From assembly GCF_016342705.1 (NCBI RefSeq), contig NZ_JAEINV010000001.1:62001-126000 (forward strand): a stretch of 64,000 nt of DNA, written 5' to 3'. Numbering within the stretch: the stretch's first letter is position 1; each line of letters starts with the position of its first letter. Positions 17,558 through 27,445 of this stretch are shown in pieces. Below the pieces are notes generated by a model, which saw nothing but the letters and a program-made list of their open reading frames with translations, did not search any database and was not told where the DNA came from. Made by a program: the position numbers and the translations under genes. Origin of the DNA: Lutibacter sp. (GTDB lineage Bacteria; Bacteroidota; Bacteroidia; Flavobacteriales; Flavobacteriaceae).

Positions 17558-19582
17558 ATGAGTAAAATTAATTTAAGAGCAGTAGATAATATAAGATCAT
17601 TAGCCATTTCAATGGTTGAGCAAGCAAATTCTGGTCATCCTGGAGGCCCTATGGGAGGAGCCGATTTTATGCATATTTTATATTCAGAATTTTTAAATTT
17701 TGATCCAAGTGATATGGCTTGGCCATTTAGAGATCGCTTCTTTATGGATGCAGGTCATTTATCAACTTTATTATATGCACAATATTATTTATTAGGCAAT
17801 TATAAAAAAGAAGATATAAAAAACTTCAGACAATGGGGCTCAGTCACTCCAGGTCATCCAGAAGTTGATATTGAAAGAGGTATTGAAAATACTTCAGGAC
17901 CTTTAGGTCAAGGACATACTATGGGTGTTGGAGCAGCCATTGCAGCAAAGTTTTTAGCCGCACGTTTTGGCTATTGGATGAATCATAAAATTTACGGATT
18001 TATTTCAGATGGAGGCGTTCAGGAAGAAATTTCACAAGGAGCAGGAAGAATAGCAGGACATTTAGGATTGAACAATTTTATTATGTTTTATGATGCAAAT
18101 GATGTGCAATTATCTACCATGACCGATGAAGTAACATCAGAAGACACTGCAAAAAAATACGAAGCTTGGGGTTGGAAAGTAGCCACTATTGATGGTCATA
18201 ACCATGATGAAATTAGAAAAGCCTTAAAAGACGCTAATAATGAGCAAGAAAAACCAACCTTAATAATTGGTAAAACCATTATGGGTAAAGGTTGTGTTAC
18301 TGAAACAGGTGCCAATTGGGAAGGACATTGTGAACTACACGGACAACCAATAGGGCATACAGGAGCTGATTTTAATGCGACCTTAAAAAACTTAGGTGCT
18401 GATGTAAACGATCCATTTGCAAAATATGCCGATGTAGAAGAATTTTACGCAAGCCTTTTAGAAAACAAAAAAGTAGCTGCAGCAGCAAAAAAAGCTGAAA
18501 TAAGCAAATGGAGAAGTGACAATACTGAACTGGCAGAAAAGTTAGATGGCTTTTTAGCAGGAAAATTACCAGCGTTAAATTTTGAATCTATTGTTAATAA
18601 ACCAGGATTGGCAACCAGAGCAGCTTCAGCAAATGTGTTGGGGTATTTAGCACAAAATGTGGAGAATATGATTGTTTCTTCTGCCGATTTATCAAACAGT
18701 GATAAAACAGATGGTTTCTTAAAAAATACACACGCCTTAAAAAAGAACGATTTTTCAGGCGCCTTTTTACAAGCAGGAGTAGCAGAATTAACAATGTCAG
18801 CCATTGCAAACGGTATTGCGTTACACGGAGGTGTAATTCCGGTAGTAGCAACATTCTTTGTGTTTTCAGATTATATGAAACCAGCCATTAGAATGAGTGC
18901 TATCCAAGAATTACCAGTGAAATATGTTTGGACACACGATGCTTTTAGAGTAGGTGAAGACGGACCAACACACCAACCAATTGAACAAGAAGCACAAATT
19001 CGTTTGTTGGAAAAATTAAAAAACCACAGTGGAGATCCTTGTTTTATGGCATTGCGTCCTGCAGATTCAGCAGAAACCAATGTAGCTTGGAAAATGGCAA
19101 TGGAAAATGATAAAACACCAACAGGACTTATTTTATCTCGTCAAGGAATAAAAGACCTTCCAGCAGCAACTTCAAGATACAAAGAAGCATTAGCAGCAGA
19201 AAAAGGAGGTTATACTGTTATAGAAGCAGAAAATCCAGATGTTGTTTTAATCGCAAACGGATCAGAAGTAGCAACTTTAATTGAAGGTGCTAAATTACTT
19301 CAAGAAAGAGCAAACATAAAAGCAAAAGTCGTATCAGTTCCTTCAGAAGGAATTTTCAGATTGCAATCAAAAGCATACCAAGAAAGTATCATTCCATCAA
19401 ACAAACCAGCATTTGGTTTAACAGCAGGCTTACCTGTAAACTTAGAAGGCTTGGTTGGAAACAACGGAAAAGTATTTGGTTTAGATCATTTTGGATACTC
19501 AGCACCAGCAACCGTATTGGATGAGAAATTCGGATTTACAGGCGAAAACGTGTTTAACCAAGTTACAGAATTATTAAAATAA
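17558..19582 (+). CDS. tkt: Transketolase
   Basis: Thiamine-diphosphate enzyme that moves two-carbon units between sugar phosphates, joining xylulose-5-phosphate from arabinose breakdown to glycolysis. The 674-residue chain has the N-terminal motif ANSGHPGGPMG, the thiamine-binding GDGG-like segment (ISDGGVQEE, near residue 150) with its metal ligand in FYDANDVQ, the central AGVAELTMSAIANGIALHG, the EDGPTHQP loop and the C-terminal GLTAGLPVNLEGL domain. Length matches the family. It shares a message with the downstream transaldolase (18-base gap) and has an operator before it, so it belongs to the arabinose regulon rather than being a constitutive gene. Confidence 0.95.
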   Translation: MSKINLRAVDNIRSLAISMVEQANSGHPGGPMGGADFMHILYSEFLNFDPSDMAWPFRDRFFMDAGHLSTLLYAQYYLLGNYKKEDIKNFRQWGSVTPGHPEVDIERGIENTSGPLGQGHTMGVGAAIAAKFLAARFGYWMNHKIYGFISDGGVQEEISQGAGRIAGHLGLNNFIMFYDANDVQLSTMTDEVTSEDTAKKYEAWGWKVATIDGHNHDEIRKALKDANNEQEKPTLIIGKTIMGKGCVTETGANWEGHCELHGQPIGHTGADFNATLKNLGADVNDPFAKYADVEEFYASLLENKKVAAAAKKAEISKWRSDNTELAEKLDGFLAGKLPALNFESIVNKPGLATRAASANVLGYLAQNVENMIVSSADLSNSDKTDGFLKNTHALKKNDFSGAFLQAGVAELTMSAIANGIALHGGVIPVVATFFVFSDYMKPAIRMSAIQELPVKYVWTHDAFRVGEDGPTHQPIEQEAQIRLLEKLKNHSGDPCFMALRPADSAETNVAWKMAMENDKTPTGLILSRQGIKDLPAATSRYKEALAAEKGGYTVIEAENPDVVLIANGSEVATLIEGAKLLQERANIKAKVVSVPSEGIFRLQSKAYQESIIPSNKPAFGLTAGLPVNLEGLVGNNGKVFGLDHFGYSAPATVLDEKFGFTGENVFNQVTELLK

Positions 19583-19600
19583 TTTAACAAAACAAAAGAA

Positions 19601-20257
19601 ATGAAATTTTTTATAGATACAGCAAATTTAGAGCAAATTAAAGAAGCACAAGCCCTAGGTGTTTTAGATGGTGTTACTACAAATCCATCATTAATGGCAA
19701 AAGAAGGAATTACCGGAGCCGAAAATATTTTACAACATTATTTAGACATATGTAATGCTGTAGATGGAGATGTTTCTGCAGAAGTTATAGCAACAGATTT
19801 TGATGGAATGGTAAAGCAAGGTGAAGAATTAGCAGCTTTACACCCTCAAATTGTGGTAAAATTACCAATGATAGCAGACGGCGTAAAAGCATGTAAATAC
19901 TTTTCAGACAAAGGAATTAGAACCAATGTAACTTTGGTATTTTCAGCCGGACAAGCATTGTTAGCTGCAAAAGCAGGAGCAACGTATGTTTCTCCATTCT
20001 TAGGAAGATTAGATGATATTTCAACAGATGGACTGCATTTAATTTCAGAAATCAGACAGATTTACGACAACTACGGATTTGAAACGCAAATATTATCGGC
20101 TTCAGTTCGAAACACTATGCATGTAATTAATTGTGCAAAAATTGGAAGTGATGTAATGACAGGACCATTAAGTTCAATTACAGGATTGTTAAAACACCCA
20201 TTAACTGATAGTGGTTTAGCACAGTTTTTAGCAGATTATCAAAAAGGAAATAATTAA
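19601..20257 (+). CDS. Small transaldolase / fructose-6-phosphate aldolase family
   Basis: 218 residues of the short transaldolase family (TalC/MipB/FSA). It has [31 protein letters not shown] at the start, the Schiff-base lysine in VVKLPM (about residue 86), and SPFLGRLDD in the second half. Proteins of this size are either transaldolases or fructose-6-phosphate aldolases, and the sequence alone does not separate them. Its position after transketolase argues for a transaldolase role in the non-oxidative pentose phosphate pathway. It is convergent with araR, with only six bases between the stops. Confidence 0.92.
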   Translation: MKFFIDTANLEQIKEAQALGVLDGVTTNPSLMAKEGITGAENILQHYLDICNAVDGDVSAEVIATDFDGMVKQGEELAALHPQIVVKLPMIADGVKACKYFSDKGIRTNVTLVFSAGQALLAAKAGATYVSPFLGRLDDISTDGLHLISEIRQIYDNYGFETQILSASVRNTMHVINCAKIGSDVMTGPLSSITGLLKHPLTDSGLAQFLADYQKGNN

Positions 20258-20263
20258 AATTAA

Positions 20264-20953
20264 TTATAACTTTAGATAAAAGTTATTTACTTGCTTTTCA
20301 TCATATTTTTTCTGATCAAACATATAAAGATATGATCCTTTCGTTGAAGAGGTCATATCTTTTTCATTTAATTTAATTAGAATATCTAATGAGTTTATTT
20401 TATTTATAAAATTTCTTTTATCTAATTCCTTGTTTAAAATTGCTTCATATAATTTTTGAAGCTGTCTCATCGTAAATTTTTCCGGTAATAATTCAAAACC
20501 AATAGGTCTAATAGAAGTTCTCCTTTGAAGTCTTCTTATTGCTTTACCTAACATTTCATTATGGTCAAAAATTAGTTTAGGTGCTTTACTTACGCTAAAC
20601 CATTTGGCGTTGTAATTTTCAATTAATTCTTCATTATGATTTTCAATATTAATTAAAGCATAATAAGAAACCGAAATTGTCCTATCAACTGGATCACGGT
20701 CAACTTCACTAAAAGCATAAAATTGTTCCATGTAAATATCTTGCATGCCAGTTAATCTATTTAATATTCTTGATGCTGCTAAGTCTAAAGTTTCATTTTT
20801 ATTAAGAAATCCACCAATTAATGACCATTTCCCTTTTTCTGGTTCAAAATCTCTTTTAATTAATAAAATCTTTAAATCTTCATTATCAAAACCAAAAATG
20901 ATACAGTCTACTGCCAGTAAAACCTTATCTTCATTATTATAATTCTTTAACAT
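20264..20953 (-). CDS. araR: AraR-like transcription regulator (NrtR family, NUDIX sensor)
   Basis: 229 residues. The N-terminal NUDIX-fold domain (residues 1-140) is followed by a winged-helix DNA-binding domain (FTMRQLQKLYEAILNKELDKRNFINK, about 157-182). The Nudix box at 48-70 keeps G48, E54, R62 and G69, but the metal-binding glutamates are replaced (I63, R66, L67), so it should bind rather than hydrolyse. In Bacteroides an NrtR-type protein (BtAraR) was shown to control arabinose genes with arabinose as effector. Here the gene lies beside susC and among the arabinose genes, so the same role is inferred. Ligand and target are not shown by sequence, but a shared palindrome supports it. Confidence 0.85.
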   Translation of the reverse strand: MLKNYNNEDKVLLAVDCIIFGFDNEDLKILLIKRDFEPEKGKWSLIGGFLNKNETLDLAASRILNRLTGMQDIYMEQFYAFSEVDRDPVDRTISVSYYALINIENHNEELIENYNAKWFSVSKAPKLIFDHNEMLGKAIRRLQRRTSIRPIGFELLPEKFTMRQLQKLYEAILNKELDKRNFINKINSLDILIKLNEKDMTSSTKGSYLYMFDQKKYDEKQVNNFYLKL

Positions 20954-20963
20954 ACTTTGAAAC

Positions 20964-20993
20964 TTTATACGAAGATATAAATTTTCGTATAAA
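20964..20993. promoter_or_regulatory. Inverted repeat upstream of araR
   Basis: TTTATACGAA (20964-20973) and its complement TTCGTATAAA (20984-20993), ten perfect bases with a ten-base spacer. It starts 11 bases before the araR start and differs from the AAGTGT palindrome. It may be an operator for another regulator or a hairpin in the araR leader. Confidence 0.55.
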
Positions 20994-21077
20994 TGTTAAT
21001 GTTATTTCAGTAATAAGTGTGATTAAAACATTTCTTAATAAAAATTAGGTTTTGTTATTTTTTTTTTATTATTTTAC

Positions 21078-21096
21078 AAATGTGAAATTAACACTT
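21078..21096 (+). promoter_or_regulatory. AraR-like operator before susC
   Basis: AAATGT-N7-ACACTT, one mismatch to the AAGTGT-N7-ACACTT palindrome, followed by ATAA as at the tkt site. It lies 26 bases before the susC ATG, just after a possible weak -7 box. Confidence 0.7.
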
Positions 21097-21121
21097 ATAA
21101 ATTAATTTAAACCAAATTAGT

Positions 21122-24100
21122 ATGATAGCAATCAAACGATTATTTTTTAATTACAAGTTGTATTGGCCTGCAAAAGAGTGGCTTATGGCATTAGTAATTG
21201 TTTTTATGTATTCAAATAACACTTTTGCTCAGCAAAATAGAGTTATTGAAGGAGTAGTAACATCAGTAAAAGAAGGAATTGTTTTACCAGGTGTAAATGT
21301 ATTAGTTAAAGGCACTAATAAAGGTGTTGTTACAGATTTTAATGGTAAATATTCTATTAATGCTTCTGCCAATGATGTTTTAGTTTTTTCTTATGTTGGA
21401 TTTAAGAATAAGGAAGTAACCGTAGGTAATGAAGGGAAAATAAATATTTCATTACAAGACGATACAACGACATTAGACGAAGTTGTGGTTGTTGGATATG
21501 GTACCCAAAGAAAATCTGATTTAACTGGGGCAGTTAGTGTTGTAGATATAGATAATGCTAAAAAAGTTGTGACTTATGATACAGCTAAAATGCTTCAAGG
21601 TCAAGTAGCGGGTGTTACTGTCCAATCTTCTGGTGAACCTGGGGGATTTGTAAATATTAAAATTAGAGGTATTTCTTCTTTTTCAAATAATAACCCTCTT
21701 TTTGTTGTTGATGGAATGATTATAGATAATCCTCAAGATTTTGCTCCAGGCGATATTGAATCTATGCAAGTTCTTAAAGATGCGTCTGCAGCAGCAATCT
21801 ATGGTGTGCGCGGTGCAAATGGAGTTGTAATTATAACAACAAAAAAGGGAAAAATGGGAAAGTTTAGCATCAATTATAAATCACTTTATGGTGTTCAAAA
21901 CGTTGCTAAAGAATGGTCTGTGACTGATAGAGTTGGTTACCAAAAAATTACGACAGCTGCTGAATTAAATGCAGGGTTAAGTATTGCACCAGGAAATGAC
22001 CCAAGCAGTGCCTCATATATTAATAATGTAGATACCAATTGGCAAAATGCCGCATTTAAAACAGGTACTGTTGAAAACCATACTGTTACTTTTAATGGTG
22101 GTGCTGAAAGTTTAGGATATAATATGAATGTAGATTATTTTAAAAATAGTAGCTACATGGAATCACCACAAGATTATGAAAGAATTTCAGCTAATTTAAA
22201 TTTAACAGGAAGTAAAGGGAAGTTTAAATATGGTTCTAAAATTGGTTATACACAATCTAATAAAGCGATATTTAATGAATATCTAGCAGGTGAATCACCA
22301 ATTAGTGATTTATTAGGTGCAATTCCAACAATGCCTGTTTACGATGCGAATAGACTAGGAGGTTATGGTGGTACCGATAATTTAACTCAAAGAGCTATTT
22401 CAATGAATGTAATTGGTTTTAATAATGTAAATTCAAGAACAGGACAAAGAAATCGTTTTATTGGGAACATTTGGGGGGAGTTAGAAATTGTTGAAGGGTT
22501 AAAATATAAGATAGATGCCAGTTTTGATAGATTAGATTGGAGAGATAGAACCTATTTTCCAGAGAGTAATTTGGGGTGGTATTATTTAACAACTGCAGAT
22601 GAATCTTCTTTAGACGTTGCTACAGGTAGCCAAACAAGAACTTTTTTAAATAATTTGCTTACTTATGATATAACTGTTGCTGAAAAGCATAAAATAAGTG
22701 CTTTAGTAGGTTATGTTCAAGAAAGAAATGATTATTACAATCATTGGTCAAGAGGGGTAGGTTATCCAACAGGTACAATTAGTCATTTAGAATATGCAGA
22801 TGCAACTAGTACGGGAGAATATGAAAATACAGTTACTGGAATTTCTTATTTAAGTAGATTAAATTATGGATTTGATGATCGCTATTTAATTACAGCAAAT
22901 TTCAGACAAGATAAAACATCGCTTTTCAGTACTATTAATAATTCGGCGAATTTTTATTCGTTTTCAGGTGCATGGAAAATTAGCAATGAAAAATTTATTA
23001 ATCTTCCTGAATGGTTAAATACAGTAAAACTAAGAGGAGGTTATGGAGAATTAGGAAACAATACAATTTCTCCTTACTTTTTTGCAACTACAACAAATCA
23101 GTTTGCTGGATATGATTTCAACAATGCTTTAGCTCCAGGAACAACGGTTGTTAGTGCGTTAGATCCTAATGTACACTGGGAAAAAACAAATACTACCAAT
23201 GTTGCTTTAGAATTAGGTATGTTAGATAACGATTTAGAATTTACAGCTGAATATTATATTAAAAAATCTAACGATTTATTAATTGGTGTACCATTACCAT
23301 TTTCTACAGGCGCTTTCCCTGCAAGTATTACAACAAATGCTGGGGCTGTTCAAAATAAAGGACTTGAGTTTTCAGCCTCTTATAGAAATAATAGTAAGGA
23401 ATTTAAGTATGAGGTTTCTGCAAATCTTGGAACACTTAAGAACGAGGTATTACAAATAGGAATAAATGGAAATCCAATTTATGGCGCTGCTTCAAAAACA
23501 GAGGTTGGCAGATCTATTGGGGAAATATATGCTTATGTAACAGATGGTATTTTTCAAACTGATGCAGAGGTAGCTTCTTCTCCTACACAAATTGGAGCAG
23601 CAGCAGGAGATATTAAATTTAAAGATATAAGCGGTCCAGATGGTGTGCCGGATGGTCAAATTACTGATTTGGATAGAACATATCAAGGTGTTACAATTCC
23701 AAAATATAGTTATGGTTTTAATTTTAACAGTAGTTATAAAAATTGGGACATGTCATTATTTTTACAAGGAGCTGGAGGAAACAAAGTGTTTAACGGTATG
23801 TATCGTAATTTAATGATTGAACAATATGTTAATCATCATACAGATGCTTTAAATTATTGGACACCTACTAATACGGATACCAATGTGCCACGACCAATTA
23901 TTGGCGACCCTAATGCAAATGCAAGAGACTCTGATAGATTTATTGAAGATGGAGATTATATTAAACTTCAAAATATGGAGATTGGTTATAACATTTCTTT
24001 ACCAGATAATAACATAATTCAAAATGCACGAGTATATGTAAATGGTCAAAACTTATTTACAATAAGTAAATACCAAGGTTATGATGCAGATTTCAATTAT

Positions 24101-24187
24101 AATGATGGATTGTTTTCTAGAGGTTACGATGGAGGGTCTTTCCCTAATCCAAGAACATTTTCTTTAGGAGTTCTTGTAGGTTTTTAA
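21122..24187 (+). CDS. susC: SusC-family TonB-dependent outer membrane receptor
   Basis: Outer-membrane gate that imports oligosaccharides with energy from TonB. The 1021-residue protein has an N-terminal signal (cleaved near NNTFAQQ), a carboxypeptidase-D-like domain (VIEGVVTSVKEGIVLPGVNVLVKGTNKG, about residues 42-118), and the Bacteroidetes TonB box region TLDEVVVVGYGTQ. A plug domain follows (LQGQVAGVTV...IRGISSF...GANGVVIITTKKG), then a 22-strand barrel ending PRTFSLGVLVGF. It is first in an operon of arabinan-cutting enzymes and paired with SusD, so arabino-oligosaccharides are the likely cargo. The N-region before the signal core is long (about 20 residues). Confidence 0.95.
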   Translation: MIAIKRLFFNYKLYWPAKEWLMALVIVFMYSNNTFAQQNRVIEGVVTSVKEGIVLPGVNVLVKGTNKGVVTDFNGKYSINASANDVLVFSYVGFKNKEVTVGNEGKINISLQDDTTTLDEVVVVGYGTQRKSDLTGAVSVVDIDNAKKVVTYDTAKMLQGQVAGVTVQSSGEPGGFVNIKIRGISSFSNNNPLFVVDGMIIDNPQDFAPGDIESMQVLKDASAAAIYGVRGANGVVIITTKKGKMGKFSINYKSLYGVQNVAKEWSVTDRVGYQKITTAAELNAGLSIAPGNDPSSASYINNVDTNWQNAAFKTGTVENHTVTFNGGAESLGYNMNVDYFKNSSYMESPQDYERISANLNLTGSKGKFKYGSKIGYTQSNKAIFNEYLAGESPISDLLGAIPTMPVYDANRLGGYGGTDNLTQRAISMNVIGFNNVNSRTGQRNRFIGNIWGELEIVEGLKYKIDASFDRLDWRDRTYFPESNLGWYYLTTADESSLDVATGSQTRTFLNNLLTYDITVAEKHKISALVGYVQERNDYYNHWSRGVGYPTGTISHLEYADATSTGEYENTVTGISYLSRLNYGFDDRYLITANFRQDKTSLFSTINNSANFYSFSGAWKISNEKFINLPEWLNTVKLRGGYGELGNNTISPYFFATTTNQFAGYDFNNALAPGTTVVSALDPNVHWEKTNTTNVALELGMLDNDLEFTAEYYIKKSNDLLIGVPLPFSTGAFPASITTNAGAVQNKGLEFSASYRNNSKEFKYEVSANLGTLKNEVLQIGINGNPIYGAASKTEVGRSIGEIYAYVTDGIFQTDAEVASSPTQIGAAAGDIKFKDISGPDGVPDGQITDLDRTYQGVTIPKYSYGFNFNSSYKNWDMSLFLQGAGGNKVFNGMYRNLMIEQYVNHHTDALNYWTPTNTDTNVPRPIIGDPNANARDSDRFIEDGDYIKLQNMEIGYNISLPDNNIIQNARVYVNGQNLFTISKYQGYDADFNYNDGLFSRGYDGGSFPNPRTFSLGVLVGF

Positions 24188-24221
24188 TTAATAGAATAAA
24201 AGAATTTTAAAACAAATTAAA

Positions 24222-25784
24222 ATGAAATATATAAATTTTAAATACTTAACAATTTTTCTTTCACTAGCTGTTGTATTAAACAGTTGTGTTGACGAAAATG
24301 ATTTAATTCAAGTGGATCCAAACAATGACGCTGTAGATTCATTTTGGAAGACAGATGAAGATGCTCTAAAAGGTGTTAACTCCGCTTACGGTAGTTTATT
24401 AACTGATGGAACTTACATGAGAAGCACACCTTTATTATTGGATTTAAAAGGAGATGACTGCAAAAGTAATAGTCCATGGGGTTCTATGTATGTAGTTGGT
24501 AAATTTAATTCTAACGTTACTGATGCAGCAATTTATGGGTGGGCATATGAAACATATTACCAAGGAATTTATCGTGCAAATCAGGTTTTGACAAATGTTC
24601 CAAATATTGAATTTGAAGATAGTGCACTTAAAGATAGGATATTAGGGCAAGCATACTTTTTAAGAGGTTTATTTTTGTTTCATGCAGTAAACATGTTTAA
24701 AAATGTACCATTACCAACAGAGTTAGCGGCTACTTATCCTCAAAAAACTGAAGCAGAAGGTTGGGCTCAAGTAATTGATGATTTTAAAACAGCGGCTGAT
24801 TTACTTCCTGTATCTTATTCAAGTATTTCAGGTGCAGATGCTGGTGAAAATGGACGTGCAACTAAAGGAGCTGCTTTAGCATATTTGGGGAAAGCCCAAT
24901 TATTTACACGCGATTTTCCAAATGCAAGAGATGCCTTTAAGAAAGTGATTGATTTAAATGTTTATTCTTTAGTTTCAAATTATCGTGATAACTTTACGAC
25001 AGTAAATGAAAATAATTCAGAATCTATTTTTGAAGTACAATTTAGTAGAGATGCAGGTGGTGTGGATTTAGGGTGGGGTGGAGCACCTCAACCTGGATGG
25101 GGAAAAACGTCGGCAAGAGCAATTACATATGGACCAAGAGCTTTTGGTTGGACAGATGTACAACCAACTAGGGCTTTATTTAATGAATTCCATGAGGAGT
25201 TAACTATAAGTGGTCAAGTAGATCCACGTTTAGATGCAACTATGTTTTATAACAAACCAGGCGGTATGATGTTATATGGTCAAGATTTTGCAACTTTTTA
25301 TGGCGGTAATGCTCAAGATTTGAATGATTTATTTTGTGCAAAATATCAAAATTCTGATGGAGGGCAAGCTGATGAATATGATTGGAGGTCTGGAATTAAT
25401 GAGCGTATTATGCGTTATGCAGATGTATTATTAATGTATGCAGAATGTTTAAATGAAACTGGTGATACTCCAGGAGCATATACTTATATTCAAAAAGTAA
25501 GAGATCGTGTTGGATTACCTGATTTAAATATTGTTAAGGCAGGAATGAATCAAGTGCAAATGAGAGAACAAATAGGGCATGAAAGATTTTTAGAGTTCCC
25601 ATTGGAAGGACATAGGTTTGATGATATTCGACGTTGGGGTTGGTTACAAGATTCAGCAAAACTTGCTTGGTTGAAATCTAGAGATCCAGAATTTGATACA
25701 TATTCTGCAGGTAGAGAATATTTTCCAATTCCACAGTTAGAAATGGACAATAACCCTGGTACTATTCAAAATGATGGATATTAA
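24222..25784 (+). CDS. susD: SusD/RagB-family glycan-binding lipoprotein
   Basis: Surface lipoprotein that captures glycan and closes over SusC. 520 residues. The signal MKYINFKYLTIFLSLAVVLNSC has the acylated cysteine at residue 22. The SusD domain shows the ANQVLTNVP helix, AYFLRGLFLFHAVNMFKNVPLPTE, TKGAALAYLGKAQLF, YADVLLMYAECLNE and the C-terminal GHRFDDIRRWGW segment, all conserved in the family. It lies 34 bases behind susC. Glycan specificity is inferred as arabinan from the neighbouring enzymes. Confidence 0.95.
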   Translation: MKYINFKYLTIFLSLAVVLNSCVDENDLIQVDPNNDAVDSFWKTDEDALKGVNSAYGSLLTDGTYMRSTPLLLDLKGDDCKSNSPWGSMYVVGKFNSNVTDAAIYGWAYETYYQGIYRANQVLTNVPNIEFEDSALKDRILGQAYFLRGLFLFHAVNMFKNVPLPTELAATYPQKTEAEGWAQVIDDFKTAADLLPVSYSSISGADAGENGRATKGAALAYLGKAQLFTRDFPNARDAFKKVIDLNVYSLVSNYRDNFTTVNENNSESIFEVQFSRDAGGVDLGWGGAPQPGWGKTSARAITYGPRAFGWTDVQPTRALFNEFHEELTISGQVDPRLDATMFYNKPGGMMLYGQDFATFYGGNAQDLNDLFCAKYQNSDGGQADEYDWRSGINERIMRYADVLLMYAECLNETGDTPGAYTYIQKVRDRVGLPDLNIVKAGMNQVQMREQIGHERFLEFPLEGHRFDDIRRWGWLQDSAKLAWLKSRDPEFDTYSAGREYFPIPQLEMDNNPGTIQNDGY

Positions 25785-25872
25785 TATATATTGAATTGAG
25801 TTAAGTTTGGTTAATTTTCATATGGCAAGTTTCAAATACTTGCCGTATGAAAATAATTTAAGAAATAATATT

Positions 25873-27432
25873 ATGATAATTAAGCAATTAAAGGTTCTAA
25901 CATTAATGGTACTTTTATTAAGTAGTATATTAGTTTTTTCACAAAATGAAATAACTACAATTACTATTTCAAATGATAAAAATGCCCCAATAATTAGTAA
26001 ACATATTTATGGGCATTTTGCCGAACATTTAGGGCGTTGTATTTACGAAGGTCTTTATGTAGGTGAGGATAATAAAATAATACCAAATACAGAAGGGGTT
26101 AGAAATGATATTATTGATGCATTAAAAGAATTGGGGATTCCTAATTTAAGATGGCCAGGAGGTTGTTTTGCTGATACGTATCACTGGAAAGACGGTATAG
26201 GTCCAAAAGAAGATAGACCAACAATAGTAAACCGTTGGTGGGGAGGAACTACAGAAGATAATAGCTTTGGAACACATAATTTTTTAAATTTATGTGAAAC
26301 TTTAGGAGCTGAGCCTTACTTATCAGGTAATGTTGGTAGTGGAACAGTTCAAGAACTTTCGGATTGGGTTCAATATACAAATCATGGACAAATAAGCCCA
26401 ATGGCTGATTGGAGAAGAGAGAACGGAAGAGAAGAACCTTGGAATGTAAAATATTGGGGAATTGGTAATGAAGCATGGGGCTGTGGAGGAAATATGACGG
26501 CTGAATATTATGCCGATGTTTATAGAAAATACGCCACTTTTATGTCTAGTTGGTCTAATGAAGCTAAAATTGTTAGAATTGCTTCAGGAGCATCAGCAGA
26601 TGATTATCACTGGACTGAAGTTTTAATGAAAAAGGTTCCTTATCATTTAATGGAAGCCGTAGCCTTACATTATTATGCAGTAATTGACTGGACAGTAAAA
26701 GGACCTTCAAAAGATTTTGATGAAGAAATTTATTTTAAGTCTATGAAAGCTGCAACTAAAATGGAAGAATTAGTTACAAAGCATGTTGCCATTATGGATA
26801 AATATGACCCAGAAGAAAAAGTAGCACTTTTTGTTGATGAATGGGGAGGTTGGTATGATACAGAACCTGAAATAGCAAATGGTGTTTTATTTCAACAAAA
26901 TACAATGAGAGATGCTATGATTGCTGCAACAACTTTAAATACGTTTAACAACCATGCACGTAGAGTGAAAATGGCAAATGTTGCTCAAGTGGTAAATGTG
27001 TTACAAGCAGTGATTTTAACTGATAAGGAAAAAATGATTTTAACACCAACGTATCATGTAATGAAAATGTACAAAGTACATCAAGATGCGCAGTTAATAC
27101 CAACTTTATTCGAAAACGTGGATTATACTTTAGGTGATGAAAAAATTCCAGCGTTGTCAGTTTCAACATCCAAAGATAAGAATGGGTTTATTCATATTTC
27201 TTTAGCAAATATAGATTCTAAAAAAGAAAATATAGTTGAAATAAATATTGAAACTCTAGATATTAAAAAAATTACAGGAACTTTTTTAAGCTCTAAAAAA
27301 TTACAAGATCATAATACTTTTGAGAACCCAACAAAAGTTGAGCCTACTGATTTTAAAGATTTTAAAGTTAAAAAAGGAATTCTTACAGTAAAAATTCCAG
27401 CATTTTCAGTAATTGTTTTAGAAGGTAAATAA
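25873..27432 (+). CDS. GH51 alpha-L-arabinofuranosidase (periplasmic)
   Basis: Removes alpha-L-arabinofuranosyl residues from arabinan and arabino-oligosaccharides. From the ATG at 25873 the protein is 519 residues with a signal peptide (MIIKQLKVLTLMVLLLSSILVFSQ). The frame is open upstream to 25807 but only with a TTG and no sense for secretion. The acid/base is E200 in GNEAWGCGG and the nucleophile E323 in FVDEWGGW; the PGGCFADTYHW segment binds sugar in this family. A beta-sandwich C-terminal domain ends with KIPAFSVIVLEGK. It belongs to the shorter GH51 type; the longer one is at the end of the same operon. Confidence 0.93.
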   Translation: MIIKQLKVLTLMVLLLSSILVFSQNEITTITISNDKNAPIISKHIYGHFAEHLGRCIYEGLYVGEDNKIIPNTEGVRNDIIDALKELGIPNLRWPGGCFADTYHWKDGIGPKEDRPTIVNRWWGGTTEDNSFGTHNFLNLCETLGAEPYLSGNVGSGTVQELSDWVQYTNHGQISPMADWRRENGREEPWNVKYWGIGNEAWGCGGNMTAEYYADVYRKYATFMSSWSNEAKIVRIASGASADDYHWTEVLMKKVPYHLMEAVALHYYAVIDWTVKGPSKDFDEEIYFKSMKAATKMEELVTKHVAIMDKYDPEEKVALFVDEWGGWYDTEPEIANGVLFQQNTMRDAMIAATTLNTFNNHARRVKMANVAQVVNVLQAVILTDKEKMILTPTYHVMKMYKVHQDAQLIPTLFENVDYTLGDEKIPALSVSTSKDKNGFIHISLANIDSKKENIVEINIETLDIKKITGTFLSSKKLQDHNTFENPTKVEPTDFKDFKVKKGILTVKIPAFSVIVLEGK

Positions 27433-27445
27433 GAATTAAATTATC

